This document shows, in pieces, positions 8,886-19,500 of a DNA stretch of 64,000 nt. The first letter of the stretch is position 1. Each line of letters begins with the position of its first letter. The position numbers and the translations under genes are program-made. The notes below the pieces were generated by a model. The model had not been told where the DNA came from and made no database searches. It worked only from the letters and a program-made list of their open reading frames with translations. Source of the stretch: Bartonella schoenbuchensis R1. GTDB lineage: Bacteria; Pseudomonadota; Alphaproteobacteria; Rhizobiales; Rhizobiaceae. Location: assembly GCF_002022685.1 (NCBI RefSeq), contig NZ_CP019789.1:372001-436000 (forward strand), read 5' to 3'.

Positions 8886-9745
8886 TTATAATTCTCGTGC
8901 AATCATAACTGGAATAGGCGCTTTATGGATAATAGTCTGAGTTTTAGAGCCAAATAAAAATTATACATTTTAGAGTGGTGAAAAGCTCCCATAACGAGCA
9001 TATCAAGATGAAGTGTTTGAATGTTCTGAAGAATCATTTGTTCAAGACTGTCTTCTGTTTTGAGTGGTTCAACTTTAATTTTAGCAGCTTGTAATCGCTC
9101 TAATGTTTCGTTGAAACTGTCTTGCACAGCTTGTGTTTGCAATTCTGCCATACCTAATACAAAGGTTAGGTTATTAAAAAATTTTCGTGTACAAATAAAA
9201 TCAATAGCTTTCATGATCAAAGGGCCACCGTCAAAAGCTATGAGAACTCTTTGAATTGGGCGAAAATGACGTGAAGCAACGAGAATTGGAAGCTCAGAAG
9301 AGCGTACAACGTTTTCAAAATTGAGCCCTAATCGTTTTTTATCAGATGCTGTTTGTTCACCACGTTTCCCCATAACGATAAGTGAAGATTGAGTATTATA
9401 AGTATTCAATGCATCAATAAGGCTATCATGACGTAAGCGTGTTTCAATTTCAATATGACTCTGAGAATTGAGATAATCTTTCGCTTCTTCCAAAGCTGTT
9501 TGTCCAACTTTTTGCGCAAAGAGTGCTTTAGCAAGAGTGGTATCTTGTTGTTTTAAGTCAGATGGATTTAGTGTGTTATTGTCGGCTTGTTGTGTATCTG
9601 GTATACTAATTTCTTCTTCCGATTTGTCCAAGACGTGCAACAACCGAATTGTTGTTTGCATAGATTTAGCAGCCCATAACGCTAGGTCACATACATGTTT
9701 TGCATAAATTGAAGAATCAATAAGAGCGAGTATCGGTTTTGTCAT
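8886..9745 (-). pseudogene. universal stress protein (two UspA domains), C-terminus frameshifted at 8956-8960
   Basis: Tandem Usp domains: residues 1-155, starting TKPILALIDSSIYAKH and ending SSELPILVASRHF, and residues 160 onwards, starting IQRVLIAFDGG. These proteins bind nucleotides and act in stress survival. The open frame stops at 8903 with an atypical tail after GAFHHSKMYNF. Adding one A to the A5 run at 8956-8960 (plus strand) restores LFGSKTQTIIHKAPIPVMIA and a stop at 8886, giving 286 aa with the usual glycine/serine nucleotide-binding end. I used ATG 9745, since the frame's earlier TTG has no good ribosome site. Either a sequencing undercall or a recent C-terminal loss. Confidence 0.8.
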
Positions 9746-9983
9746 TATATTATGTCCCAATGTTATTGCTTATAGAAGAGGTTTATAATCTTCGTTAATA
9801 TCTACAAGTTATAGAAATAATAATTCTATCTTTCTTCAGAATAAAATTCTAGCCTATAGTGAGAAGTATTCGGTTTTCAATAATAAATTTGGGGGTTATT
9901 TTAGATTATCACTGAAAATGAAGAAGATCATTTAAAGTTTTTAATTTAATTATTTATTGATAGCATTTGCATAGGAGAATGAA

Positions 9984-11270
9984 TTGCGATTAGGTGGGCG
10001 TTTGCAAGCAGCAATAGATGTTCTAAAAGAGATAGAGATGCGGCATCGTCCTGCAAGTGAAGCTCTGAAAGATTGGGGACTTTCTCACCGTTTTGCTGGG
10101 GTGAGTGATCGTGCAGCAATTGGTACAATTGTTTATGATGTTTTAAGACGACGTTATTCATTACAATGGCGTATGGATAGTGATGATATTCTAGACATAG
10201 CTTTTGGAGCTTTGTTAGATACCGGAGCAATGACCATTGAACAGATTGATAGCACTTTAGAAGGAGATCGGTTTACACCACAATTATTAGCGCTTAAACA
10301 GCGTCATTCATGGCAAAAACGTCAGCTGGTTGATGCACCAGACTATATTCGTGGTGATATTCCCCAATGGTGTCAAGCTCATCTTCAACCCTTATTTGCC
10401 GACAATTGGGTAACTGAAGCTGCTGCTTTAGCAACACGTCCTCCGTTAGATTTACGAGTGAACAGTTTAAAAGCAACACCAGAGAAAGTGCTTAAAGAAT
10501 TAGCAAAAATAAAAGTTCAATCTTTTTCATGGTTTCGGCAAGCTTTAAGAATTGCACCAATTGAAAAATTTGGACGTCATCCTAATGTGCAAGCTGAACC
10601 TGCCTTCCAAAAAGGGCACTTTGAAGTACAGGATTTGGGATCTCAAATTGTTGCTCATCTTACAGAAACAAAAGCAGGTATACAGTTATTAGATTATTGT
10701 GCAGGAGCTGGTGGAAAAACATTAGCTTTGGCTGCCAATATGAATAATCGGGGGCAAATTTATGCTTATGATTCAAATAAAGTCCGCTTGGCTCCTATTT
10801 TTAGTCGTCTTCGCCGAGCTGGTATCCATAATGTACAATCACGGGTGCATGTAGAAGAATTAAAGCCATTAGTAGGTCAGATGGATATAGTTTTATTAGA
10901 TGCTCCATGTAGTGGAACAGGAACATGGCGCCGTCGCCCAGATGCAAAATGGCGTTTGACACCAGAACAAGTAAAACAACGCCAAGAAGAGCAATTTGCT
11001 ATTTTGAATGAGGCATTGGTTTATCTTAAATCAAATGGACGTTTAGTTTATATTACATGTTCTCTTTTTATAGATGAGAATGAAGAGCAAATTTCCCGTT
11101 TTCTTCAACGACATTCCAACTTTTTTCCTATAGATTTGCGTGCACTTTGGCAGCGACATTTTAGTTCTTCAACTATACAGCCAATGTTTTCGAGTTATGG
11201 ATTGACTTTATCGCCAGCATCAACTCAGACAGATGGTTTCTTTTTAGCTATTTTACAAAAGAAGCATTGA
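9984..11270 (+). CDS. rsmB: 16S rRNA (cytosine-C5)-methyltransferase RsmB family
   Basis: 428-aa SAM-dependent RNA m5C methyltransferase. The N-terminal third is a NusB-like RNA-binding region (RPASEALKDWGLSHRFAG onwards). The Rossmann fold begins at LLDYCAGAGGKTLALAANM. The two catalytic cysteines are in LLDAPCSGTGTWRRRPD (motif IV) and ITCSLFIDENEEQI (motif VI), diagnostic of the NOL1/NOP2/Sun family. The start is TTG at 9984, 7 bases after AGGAG; the overlapping ATG in another frame meets a stop at once. The exact target cytosine is inferred from the family. Confidence 0.85.
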   Translation: MRLGGRLQAAIDVLKEIEMRHRPASEALKDWGLSHRFAGVSDRAAIGTIVYDVLRRRYSLQWRMDSDDILDIAFGALLDTGAMTIEQIDSTLEGDRFTPQLLALKQRHSWQKRQLVDAPDYIRGDIPQWCQAHLQPLFADNWVTEAAALATRPPLDLRVNSLKATPEKVLKELAKIKVQSFSWFRQALRIAPIEKFGRHPNVQAEPAFQKGHFEVQDLGSQIVAHLTETKAGIQLLDYCAGAGGKTLALAANMNNRGQIYAYDSNKVRLAPIFSRLRRAGIHNVQSRVHVEELKPLVGQMDIVLLDAPCSGTGTWRRRPDAKWRLTPEQVKQRQEEQFAILNEALVYLKSNGRLVYITCSLFIDENEEQISRFLQRHSNFFPIDLRALWQRHFSSSTIQPMFSSYGLTLSPASTQTDGFFLAILQKKH

Positions 11271-11403
11271 AGATATATTTCCACGTTTTTTATTTCAAAT
11301 TGTATAACAATGATATTTTTCTAATGCCAAAAGGCTTGTGAAAAGAGAAAGATTAAATCATAAATCTCATTTGCTATTCTTTGCAATTATTGATTGGTTT
11401 TCT

Positions 11404-12960
11404 ATGAGTACATCGCATTCAAATACTATTCTTATTATTGATTTTGGTTCACAAGTTACACAGCTGATTGCACGGCGAGTGCGGGCAATAGGCGTTTATT
11501 CCGAAATTGTTCCTTTTCAATTGGCTTTAGAGAAGTTCAAAAATATTAAACCTAAAGCTGTTATTTTATCGGGTAGTCCTTATTCGACTGTTGATGATGG
11601 CTCACCACGTGCTCCGATAGAAATTTTTGAAGCCGGCATCCCAGTTCTTGGTATTTGTTATGGTGAACAAATCATGTGTGTTCAACTTGGTGGAAAAGTT
11701 GAAACTGGACATGAGCGTGAATTTGGACGTGCTTCTTTGGAAGTAAAAGAAGAAAGTGCGCTTTTTGATGGTGTTTGGGAAAAAGGGTCATCTCAACAAG
11801 TATGGATGAGCCATGGTGATCGTGTAACAGCTTTGCCTGAAGGTTTTCGTGTAATCGGAACATCGCAAGGTGCTCCTTATGCCGCCATTGCTGATGAGAA
11901 ACGGCATTTTTATGCAGTGCAGTTTCACCCTGAAGTTGTTCATACACCAGATGGTATAAAACTTTTGCAAAATTTTGTTTATAAAATCTGTGGTCTTAAA
12001 AGTGATTGGTCCATGGCTGCTTATCGTGATCAGGCTATAGCTGCGATACGCAAAAAAGTCGGAAAAGGTCGTGTGATCTGTGGTCTTTCAGGTGGGGTGG
12101 ATTCATCGGTTACAGCTATATTACTTCATGAAGCGATAGGAGAGCAACTGACATGTATTTTTGTAGATCATGGGTTGATGCGTAAGAATGAAGCTGAAGA
12201 AGTTCTTACATTGTTTCGCGATAATTATAATATAAAGCTTGTTCATGTTAATGCTGCTCATAGGTTTATTAATGCTTTGAAGGGTGAAACAGATCCAGAG
12301 AAAAAGCGCAAAACTATAGGTCGCCTTTTTATTGAAGTTTTTGAAGAAGAAGCCAAAAAGGTAGGTGGTGCACAGTTTTTAGCTCAAGGAACACTTTACC
12401 CAGATGTTATTGAAAGTATTTCAGCTGTTGGTGATGGGATAACAATTAAAAGTCACCATAATGTGGGTGGATTACCAGAGCGAATGAATATGCAACTTGT
12501 AGAGCCATTACGTGAATTGTTTAAAGATGATGTCCGCTCTTTGGGGAGAGAATTAGGTTTGCCTGAGCAATTTATTGGCCGCCATCCTTTTCCAGGTCCC
12601 GGTCTTGCAATTCGATGTCCAGGTGGAGTAACGCCTGAAAAATTAGAAATTTTGCGTGAAGCAGATGCTATTTACCTTGATGAAATTCGTAAAGCAGGTC
12701 TTTATGATGAAATTTGGCAAGCTTTTGCTGTTCTTCTTCCTGTTCAAACTGTTGGTGTTATGGGTGATGGACGCACTTATGAATTTGTTTGCGCTCTTCG
12801 TGCTGTAACATCTGTAGACGGTATGACTGCTGATTTTTATCCGTATGATATGAATTTCTTGGGCAAGGTAGCAACGCGTATTATTAATGAAGTTCGAGGT
12901 ATTAATCGTGTTGTTTATGATGTAACTTCAAAGCCTCCTGGTACTATTGAATGGGAATAA
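11404..12960 (+). CDS. guaA: GMP synthase (glutamine-hydrolysing)
   Basis: Aminates XMP to GMP using glutamine-derived ammonia and ATP. The N-terminal class I amidotransferase domain has the catalytic cysteine in LGICYGEQ (about residue 85) and the histidine/glutamate pair in [11 protein letters not shown]. The ATP pyrophosphatase domain has the PP-loop [10 protein letters not shown] (about residues 227-236). The C-terminal dimerisation domain ends in KPPGTIEWE as usual. The ATG at 11404 gives 518 aa, the normal size; a GTG at 11338 would add 22 residues not expected in the family. Confidence 0.95.
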   Translation: MSTSHSNTILIIDFGSQVTQLIARRVRAIGVYSEIVPFQLALEKFKNIKPKAVILSGSPYSTVDDGSPRAPIEIFEAGIPVLGICYGEQIMCVQLGGKVETGHEREFGRASLEVKEESALFDGVWEKGSSQQVWMSHGDRVTALPEGFRVIGTSQGAPYAAIADEKRHFYAVQFHPEVVHTPDGIKLLQNFVYKICGLKSDWSMAAYRDQAIAAIRKKVGKGRVICGLSGGVDSSVTAILLHEAIGEQLTCIFVDHGLMRKNEAEEVLTLFRDNYNIKLVHVNAAHRFINALKGETDPEKKRKTIGRLFIEVFEEEAKKVGGAQFLAQGTLYPDVIESISAVGDGITIKSHHNVGGLPERMNMQLVEPLRELFKDDVRSLGRELGLPEQFIGRHPFPGPGLAIRCPGGVTPEKLEILREADAIYLDEIRKAGLYDEIWQAFAVLLPVQTVGVMGDGRTYEFVCALRAVTSVDGMTADFYPYDMNFLGKVATRIINEVRGINRVVYDVTSKPPGTIEWE

Positions 12961-13126
12961 TTAGAATCAGATGCAAGTGTTTGAAGAATCAAAAGCTGTT
13001 GGAAAGTGGCATTTAAGATAATTGAAAGAAAAGAACAATTGCTTGGAAAGGAGTATTCTTGGGCTGATATTGCCTTTAATCCTCATTTTATTCTCTTTAA
13101 TTGAGTTTGGAAGTAAAAAATAATCT

Positions 13127-13849
13127 ATGTTTAAACCAAAAATTGTTGCTCATCGTGGTGGAGCTAATCTCTATTCTGAAAATACACTTTCAGCGTTTCG
13201 TCATGCAATTGCGTTGGGAGTTGATGAAATTGAATGTGATGTTCATCTCCTTAAAAGTGGTGAGGTGGTTGTATTTCATGATTTTTGCCTTGAGCAATTG
13301 GTAGGGCAAAAAGGGTATATTCATGATATTGATAATGAAACACGCAAGCAACTTTGCGTAAAAGGCAGTACTGAGTCTCCTCCTTTACTAGAAGAATTAT
13401 TAGATCTTTTAGTGCCAACAAACGTTGCACTGCATCTTGAAATCAAAACATGTGGTGCGATTGAGCGCGAATATATTTTATCTCAAAAAGCCCTTGGATT
13501 GATTAATAGCCGCAATTTGGCAAAAAGAGTTTCAGCAATCAGTTTTGATTCTACTTGTTTGCGCCCTTTTATTGAAGCAGGAATACCATCTGGTCCATGT
13601 ATAGATAATTTTGAAGGTGATATATCTTACCAGTTTTCTAAATGGAAAAAATTAGGGCACTCTGATCTGAGTTTAGATGGTTCAATTGTATCGCGAAAAT
13701 TTATTGAATCTGCACTTGATGCTGGCTTTACTGTCGGTGTTTGGACAATAAACGGGAAGGCTCGTTTATCACATTGGCTTGATATGCCTGTGCATTACAT
13801 TACAACAGATCAACCTGATCTTGCTTTACAATTACGTTCACAAAAATGA
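13127..13849 (+). CDS. ugpQ: glycerophosphodiester phosphodiesterase
   Basis: Hydrolyses glycerophosphodiesters to sn-glycerol-3-phosphate and an alcohol. The GDPD signature is clear: VAHRGGANLYSENTLSAF at the N-terminus, then DEIECDVHLLKSGEVVVFHD with the metal-binding acidic residues and second histidine, and HLEIKT and TINGKARL further on. Length 240 aa, no signal peptide, so probably cytosolic. It converges on the ugpBAEC operon, whose imported substrates (glycerol-3-phosphate or glycerophosphodiesters) it would process. Confidence 0.88.
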   Translation: MFKPKIVAHRGGANLYSENTLSAFRHAIALGVDEIECDVHLLKSGEVVVFHDFCLEQLVGQKGYIHDIDNETRKQLCVKGSTESPPLLEELLDLLVPTNVALHLEIKTCGAIEREYILSQKALGLINSRNLAKRVSAISFDSTCLRPFIEAGIPSGPCIDNFEGDISYQFSKWKKLGHSDLSLDGSIVSRKFIESALDAGFTVGVWTINGKARLSHWLDMPVHYITTDQPDLALQLRSQK

Positions 13850-13950
13850 AAAATAGTCTTATACATCATGACAAAGACGAAAATTAATTAAGTAAAGAGC
13901 TTTCTAAAAAAGCTTATGAGGTTTAAATTAAGCTTTATTAATTTTATTAA

Positions 13951-14988
13951 TTATGTGCGTTTTCCTGTAATCTTGTTAAAAGTATGAAAACTCTGATTAG
14001 GAACGGTGAAATTTAATTGTTGTCCATAACTATTTGTAAGGCGCTCTTTTATATCAACTGTGAAAACGGTATTATTCCAACGTGTTAAGACATGGCACCC
14101 TGTTCCTACAGGTTTGATGAGTTCAATATGCGTATGAAAAACGGGACCTTTGTCTGGATGCTCACCCAACAAAATTGCTTCCGGTCTAAATGCTAAAATA
14201 TCAGTTTGTTCACTACAAGAAAATGAACTGTTTAAATGTTGTTCTAGAGCTTGACGATCAAGAAAATTCATAGGGGGAGAGCCAATAAAATTTGCAACAA
14301 ATATTGTTTCTGGATAATCGTAAATTTCCATTGGTGTTCCAATTTGTTCGATAGCTCCTTGATTCATAACGACTATTCTATCAGCCAGTGTCATAGCTTC
14401 TAATTGATCGTGGGTGACATAAAGGCTAGTTGTTTTTAGTGAGCGTTGTAGTTTTTTTATTTCGATACACATTTGTGTACGTAATTTTGAATCAAGGTTT
14501 GAAAGTGGTTCATCAAAAAGAAAGACACGTGGTTGACGAACAATAACACGCCCCATTGCAACACGTTGGCGTTGTCCTCCTGATAATTGTTGTGGTTTGC
14601 GATCAAGAAATGGCTCTATTTCCAAAAGTTTTGCAGCATGTGTCACACGCCTCTTAATTTCTTCTTTTGGTGTTTTTCTATTTTTAAGGCCGTATTCCAA
14701 GTTTCCACGTACTGTCATATGTGGATAGAGTGCGTAATTTTGGAAAACCATAGCAATGTCACGATCAGCTGGTTCATAATCGTTGATAAGCTCATTATCA
14801 ATATAGAGCTCACCTGAGGTGACTTGTTCGAGCCCAGCAATGATACGTAATAAAGTTGATTTTCCACATCCTGAGGGACCAACAATAACAAGAAGTTCGC
14901 TATCAGCAACGGTTAAGTTTAAATCATTAATGACCACAGTGTCATTGTCATATTGTTTTTTTATATTTGATAACTGAATGATAGCCAC
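13951..14988 (-). CDS. ugpC: sn-glycerol-3-phosphate ABC transporter, ATP-binding protein
   Basis: 345-aa ATPase of the MalK/UgpC type. Walker A is [13 protein letters not shown], the ABC signature [14 protein letters not shown], Walker [13 protein letters not shown] and the switch histidine is in [12 protein letters not shown]-terminal TOBE-like regulatory domain follows from about residue 240. The GTG at 14988 has GGAG 9 bases upstream. Last gene of ugpB-ugpA-ugpE-ugpC, two bases after the ugpE stop. Substrate specificity comes from the neighbouring binding protein. Confidence 0.9.
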   Translation of the reverse strand: MAIIQLSNIKKQYDNDTVVINDLNLTVADSELLVIVGPSGCGKSTLLRIIAGLEQVTSGELYIDNELINDYEPADRDIAMVFQNYALYPHMTVRGNLEYGLKNRKTPKEEIKRRVTHAAKLLEIEPFLDRKPQQLSGGQRQRVAMGRVIVRQPRVFLFDEPLSNLDSKLRTQMCIEIKKLQRSLKTTSLYVTHDQLEAMTLADRIVVMNQGAIEQIGTPMEIYDYPETIFVANFIGSPPMNFLDRQALEQHLNSSFSCSEQTDILAFRPEAILLGEHPDKGPVFHTHIELIKPVGTGCHVLTRWNNTVFTVDIKERLTNSYGQQLNFTVPNQSFHTFNKITGKRT

Positions 14989-14990
14989 GG

Positions 14991-15842
14991 CTATTTCTCC
15001 GTTTCAATGAGGCCTTTAACAAAAAGCCGGTGCATGCAGATGACAACTAAAACAGGTGGTACCATAGCGACAACTGATACTGCCATAAGGATATTCCATT
15101 GAGGATCATGTTGAAGTGATTCTACAATAAGTTGTTTCAGGATAATAAGAATGGTTTGGTGGTCTTGATCTGTCATAACAAGTAAAGGCCAGAGATACTG
15201 TACCCATCCATAAACGAACATAATAATAAATAAAGCAGCTATATTATTTTTACTAAGGGGTAAAAGAATATCCTTAAAAAATTTAAATGGTCCTGCACCA
15301 TCAACGCGAGCGGCTTCTAAAAGTTCATCGGGAATAGTCAAAAAGAATTGACGAAATAAAAATGTAGCAGTTGCCGAAGCAATCAATGGAATAATCATTC
15401 CACTGTAAGTATTTATCATGTTTAACTGTGCAACGACTGCATATGTCGGAATAATACGAACTTCTATAGGTAACATTAATGTGACAAAGATCAAAACAAA
15501 AGCCGTTTTACGAAAAGGGAAGCGCATATAGACAATTGCGTAAGCAGAGAGGAGCGAAATAATAATTTTTCCAACGCTAATACCAATTGCCATTATGAGT
15601 GAGTTTATTAAAAGTGGTAAGAGGTTTGGAAGACCATGTTGCGCAAGACCATCACCAAAAATTATTTTATAATTTTCTAAAGTGTATTGCCCTGGTAAGA
15701 GAGGGATTGTTCCCGAGCTAAATGCAGCTGAGTTATGAGTTGAAGCAATAATAGCAACGTAAACTGGAAAACAAATAATGATAATGCCAACAATGAGGAT
15801 AAGATGGGTCAGAAATGTCAAAAAAGGGCGATTTTCAACCAT
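14991..15842 (-). CDS. ugpE: sn-glycerol-3-phosphate ABC transporter permease
   Basis: 283-aa inner membrane permease with about six hydrophobic segments. The EAA loop that contacts the ATPase reads [20 protein letters not shown]. It has the long first periplasmic loop of UgpE/MalG-type permeases. AAGGAAAG precedes the ATG. It lies 11 bases after ugpA and 2 bases before ugpC, consistent with one operon. Confidence 0.88.
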   Translation of the reverse strand: MVENRPFLTFLTHLILIVGIIIICFPVYVAIIASTHNSAAFSSGTIPLLPGQYTLENYKIIFGDGLAQHGLPNLLPLLINSLIMAIGISVGKIIISLLSAYAIVYMRFPFRKTAFVLIFVTLMLPIEVRIIPTYAVVAQLNMINTYSGMIIPLIASATATFLFRQFFLTIPDELLEAARVDGAGPFKFFKDILLPLSKNNIAALFIIMFVYGWVQYLWPLLVMTDQDHQTILIILKQLIVESLQHDPQWNILMAVSVVAMVPPVLVVICMHRLFVKGLIETEK

Positions 15843-15853
15843 AATTTCTTTCC

Positions 15854-16738
15854 TTAATATTGTACACGGCGATCAATCCAGCGAAACTGGATAAGTATTA
15901 AGCCAGTAACCATAAACATTAAGATTATTGATTGCGCTGCTGACGCACCGATTATTTGGTTTCTAAAACCGTCGTCATATATTTTATAGACAAGCGTGGT
16001 TGTTGCATGCGCAGGTCCTCCAAAAGTTATATTATCAATAATGCCGAATGTATCAAACATGACATAATTGATGTTGATAACAAGAAGAAAAAAGGTTGTT
16101 GGTGAAAGTTGTGGGAAGACTATAGTCCAAAATCGTTTAAAAGGACCAGCGCCATCAATAGCAGCTGCTTCTATTTGAGATTGTTGTATAGATTGAAGTC
16201 CAGCTAGAAAAAAGAGAAAATTGTAGGAAATTTGTTGCCAGCTAGCAGCAATCACAATAAGAATCATTGCTTGAGTACCATTAATACGATGATTCCAAAT
16301 AATATTTATTTTCTCAAGAAGAAAAGGAACAGTTCCAATAGTTGGGTGGAAGATAAACAACCATAATATACCGGCTAATACGGGGGCAACCGCATAAGGC
16401 CAGAGTAAGAGTATTGTATAAGCCTTTTTTGCATGAATAACGCGATCAGCTGAAACCGCTAAAAGAAGCGATATTGTCATTGAAACAACAGTAACAGAGA
16501 CAGAAAATATTATAGTTGTAAGAAATGATTTTATATAAATTGGATCAGAGAGAATCGTTACGTAATTTTCAAATCCAATAAAAGTTGTGGTTAAACCAAA
16601 CGGATCTTCACGCTCAAAAGATGATTTTATTGCTTGGGCAGTAGGCCAAAGGAAAAACAAGAAAGTTACAGCAAGCTGAGGCAAGAGTAGACAATAAGGG
16701 AGTAGTCTATTTTTAAAATATGCATGTTTTTCTTGCAT
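15854..16738 (-). CDS. ugpA: sn-glycerol-3-phosphate ABC transporter permease
   Basis: 294-aa inner membrane permease of the MalF/UgpA type. It begins with a short cytoplasmic segment and a first helix (YCLLLPQLAVTFLFFLWP), and has the EAA loop EAAAIDGAGPFKRFWTIVFP near residue 190. Partner of UgpE in the heterodimeric channel. It is separated from ugpB by 105 bases, a little longer than the other joints in this operon. Confidence 0.88.
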   Translation of the reverse strand: MQEKHAYFKNRLLPYCLLLPQLAVTFLFFLWPTAQAIKSSFEREDPFGLTTTFIGFENYVTILSDPIYIKSFLTTIIFSVSVTVVSMTISLLLAVSADRVIHAKKAYTILLLWPYAVAPVLAGILWLFIFHPTIGTVPFLLEKINIIWNHRINGTQAMILIVIAASWQQISYNFLFFLAGLQSIQQSQIEAAAIDGAGPFKRFWTIVFPQLSPTTFFLLVININYVMFDTFGIIDNITFGGPAHATTTLVYKIYDDGFRNQIIGASAAQSIILMFMVTGLILIQFRWIDRRVQY

Positions 16739-16843
16739 TTGCGGTGCTCTTTAGTAAGAGGCGTTGGAAGAGAAATTAAAAGAAAGTTGGAAAAATCGGC
16801 TTTTAAAGTCGAATTTTTAGCTTTTAACAATAATCATGAAATT

Positions 16844-18168
16844 TTAATGATTAGCTTTTTCAAATTCACGTAAAAGCTTATTACCACGTTCAACCGCTTT
16901 ATCCAATCCAGCTTTAGGTGTTTTAGAGCCGTTAAGAATAGCTTCCAATTCTTGATCAAGGATGGAACGAATTTGTGGCAAGTTACCAAATCTTATTCCT
17001 TTTGAGTTCTCTGTTGGTGGGTTGAGATCAATTTGTTGAATAGCGATATCTGCACCTGGGTTTTTTTCATAGAAATGTTGTTCTTTGTTTAACTCATAAG
17101 CAGCTTTTGTGATGGGGAGATAACCTGTTGTCTGGTGCCATTTTGCTTGATTATCTGTCCGCGAGAGGAATTTGAGAAAGGCTGCTGCTCCTGCATATTC
17201 TTCAGGTTTATGACCTTTTAAAACCCAAATAGAAGCCCCCCGATAATTGAGTTTTGTGGTGTATTTTGCACATCAGCATAATAGGGCAGCATACCAACTC
17301 CAACATTAAACTGAGCTTCTGAAATGATGCTGTTAAGCGATCCTGAAGATTGCATAAAGATTGCACAATGTTGTGCCATAAACATTGGGGCTGAGTCTAA
17401 TGCACCAGCTGGGCCACCGTAGCGGAAAATACCTTGATCTGACCATTTTTTAAGGTCAGTCCACATACGTATTTGCAAAGGTCCATTCACTGTTAATTCT
17501 GAATCAAGCCCATTAAAACCGTTTTCTTTTGTTCCAAAGGGGATATTATGCAATGCTGAAAAATTTTCTAAACCAATCCATTGGGCTGCATAAGCCATTG
17601 TAAAACCACAACTTGCTGCTTTACTATCGAGAATTTTTTGGGAAAATTTTTCGATATCTTGCCATGTTTTAGGCGGCTGCTCTGGGTCAAGTCCTGCTTT
17701 TTTAAAAATGTCTTTATTATAAAAAAGAATGGGTGTTGAAGCATTGAATGGCATGGAAAGCATTCGTCCTTTTTCATCAGAGTAATAACTACTGATGGTA
17801 GACAAATAGTCTGCAGAGTTAAATTCTTGCTTTGTGTCATTCATGAGTTGATAAAGTGGATAAATTGCACCTTTTGCAGCCATCATGGTACTTGTACCAA
17901 TTTCATAAATTTGGGCAAGAACTGGCTGCTGTTTTCCGCGAAATGCTGCAATAAGTGAGACCATGCTTTCTTCATATTCTCCACGAAATGAAGGAATGAT
18001 TTTGTAATCAGATTGGCTTGCATTAAAATCATTAATTAAATTTTCAGTTTGTTTTCCTAGCTCACCGCTCATAGAATGCCAAAAACTGATTTTTGTTTGC
18101 GTGAAACCCGTTGTTGCTGCAGTCATAATAATTGCAAATGCTGCTGCGGAAAAATAAAAACGGTTCAT
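16844..18168 (-). pseudogene. ugpB: sn-glycerol-3-phosphate ABC transporter substrate-binding protein, frame broken at 17236-17241
   Basis: Periplasmic solute-binding protein with a signal peptide ending near TGFTQT and a mature start KISFWHSMSGELGKQTENL typical of UgpB. The frame from 18168 stops at 17218 after NSIIGGLLFGF. One extra base in the C6 run at 17236-17241 (G on the coding strand) restores IIGGASIWVLKGHKPEEY and runs to a stop at 16844, giving 441 aa, the normal UgpB size. The tail then reads through to LLREFEKANH. Undercalled homopolymer is the simplest reading; otherwise the importer would lack the last third of its binding protein. Confidence 0.86.
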
Positions 18169-18549
18169 GATTCACCTTTTCTGAGTTAATGGAACACAGT
18201 TTTTCAAGATTATATATTATAATGCGTAAATAATACCATGATGGTTCATTTCAGAAATACGTTAATTTATTTAAACATGAACCATAAAAAGGTCAAACGA
18301 ATTTGTATAAACTTACCAGTTTTACCGTTTTGAAATATTATGCAAATGAGTACAATAATAACTACAAGTAATTGACTGCAATAATTCAAAAAAGAATAAA
18401 ATAAAGGCCCGATCAAAAACGGAATCAGTCGGCTTGTTTAGATAAGAATATACAATATTTAAATTTATTATTTTTCAGTAAAATGCCGTTGAATTTTTGT
18501 AATATTTGTTGATAGTTTTGAATATTATTTAAAAGCTGCTGTTCATGTC
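18169..18549. other. 381-base spacer upstream of ugpB
   Basis: No gene seen. It must hold the ugp promoter and contains the dyad listed at 18241-18285. The part nearest the znuA stop is AT-rich without a clear terminator. Confidence 0.4.
18241..18285. promoter_or_regulatory. 9-bp dyad upstream of ugpB
   Basis: ATGGTTCAT (18241-18249) and ATGAACCAT (18277-18285) are perfect reverse complements separated by 27 bases, 73-117 bases upstream of the ugpB start. The spacing suits two half-sites of a regulator dimer or a loop; it does not look like a Pho box. No regulator is identified. Confidence 0.35.
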
Positions 18550-19491
18550 TTAGTTATTGATAATTTGAGTGGTCTGTATTGCATTGATGATAGTGTTAAC
18601 GTTGTATTGTATCATACTCAGATAAGTTGCTGCAGGGCCGTTTTTTTCCGATAATGCATCAGAATAAAGAGTGCCACCAATTTTCAAATTTGTTTCTTTT
18701 GCAATCTGTTCTATAAGGCGGGGATTGGAGATATTTTCAACAAACAATGCAGATGCTTTATTGGCTTTAATTTGCTTAATAAGGCTGGCAACATCTGCTG
18801 CGGTGGCTTCTGTCTCTGTTGAAATACTTTGAGGTGCAAGTATAGTAAAATCATATTCATGAGAAAAATAATTAAAAGCATCATGAGATGTAATAATGAT
18901 ACGTTTATCTTGTGGGATGGTCGCAATTTGTGTTGTGATAGCTGTTTGCAGTGTATCGAGTTTTTGGAGATAAGCATCAGCATTTTTATTGTAACTTTCG
19001 CATGATTGGTGATCGATTGTACAAAAAGCAACAGCAATATTTTTGACATAAATTTTTACATTAGAGATAGCTTGCCAAGCGTGTGGATCAATACTGTTGT
19101 GATGATGGTGATGTTTTGTACCGTGTTCTTGATCTTTAAGTGTAAGTGCGGGAATGTTGGCACTAGCTTCAATAAGAAGTGCTTTTGTATCGCTTGCTGC
19201 GATGAGTCGGTTAATAGAATCTTCTAAATGAAGTCCATTTACAAAAATAATATGAGCGTCTTTAAGAACTTTTACATCACGTGGAGTGGGTTCATACGTA
19301 TGAATGCTTGCATTAGGGCCAACTAAAGTTGTCATAGCAATATGATCACCTCCTACATTTTCTATCAAGTCTGCGAGAATAGAAAAACTTGCGACAACTT
19401 TGATCTTATTATTTGCAGCGGCGGAAGATGAAAAAAAGGGAAAGAATAAAATAAAGCCGAGCAAGGCAAATTGTTTAACACGTGTGTGCAT
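18550..19491 (-). CDS. znuA: zinc/manganese ABC transporter substrate-binding protein
   Basis: 313-aa periplasmic metal-binding protein of cluster A-I (ZnuA/TroA). A signal peptide ends near SSAAA; the mature part starts NKIKVVASFSILADLIENVG. Metal ligands are visible as a histidine in SIHTYEPTPRD, a histidine in DPHAW, a later histidine in ITSHDAFNYF and an aspartate near the end (LYSDALS). A short His-rich loop (HGTKHHHHHNSIDPHAW) favours zinc, but manganese cannot be excluded. AGGAAA precedes the ATG and the permease gene ends 9 bases upstream. Confidence 0.85.
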   Translation of the reverse strand: MHTRVKQFALLGFILFFPFFSSSAAANNKIKVVASFSILADLIENVGGDHIAMTTLVGPNASIHTYEPTPRDVKVLKDAHIIFVNGLHLEDSINRLIAASDTKALLIEASANIPALTLKDQEHGTKHHHHHNSIDPHAWQAISNVKIYVKNIAVAFCTIDHQSCESYNKNADAYLQKLDTLQTAITTQIATIPQDKRIIITSHDAFNYFSHEYDFTILAPQSISTETEATAADVASLIKQIKANKASALFVENISNPRLIEQIAKETNLKIGGTLYSDALSEKNGPAATYLSMIQYNVNTIINAIQTTQIINN

Positions 19492-19500
19492 ATTGTTTTC

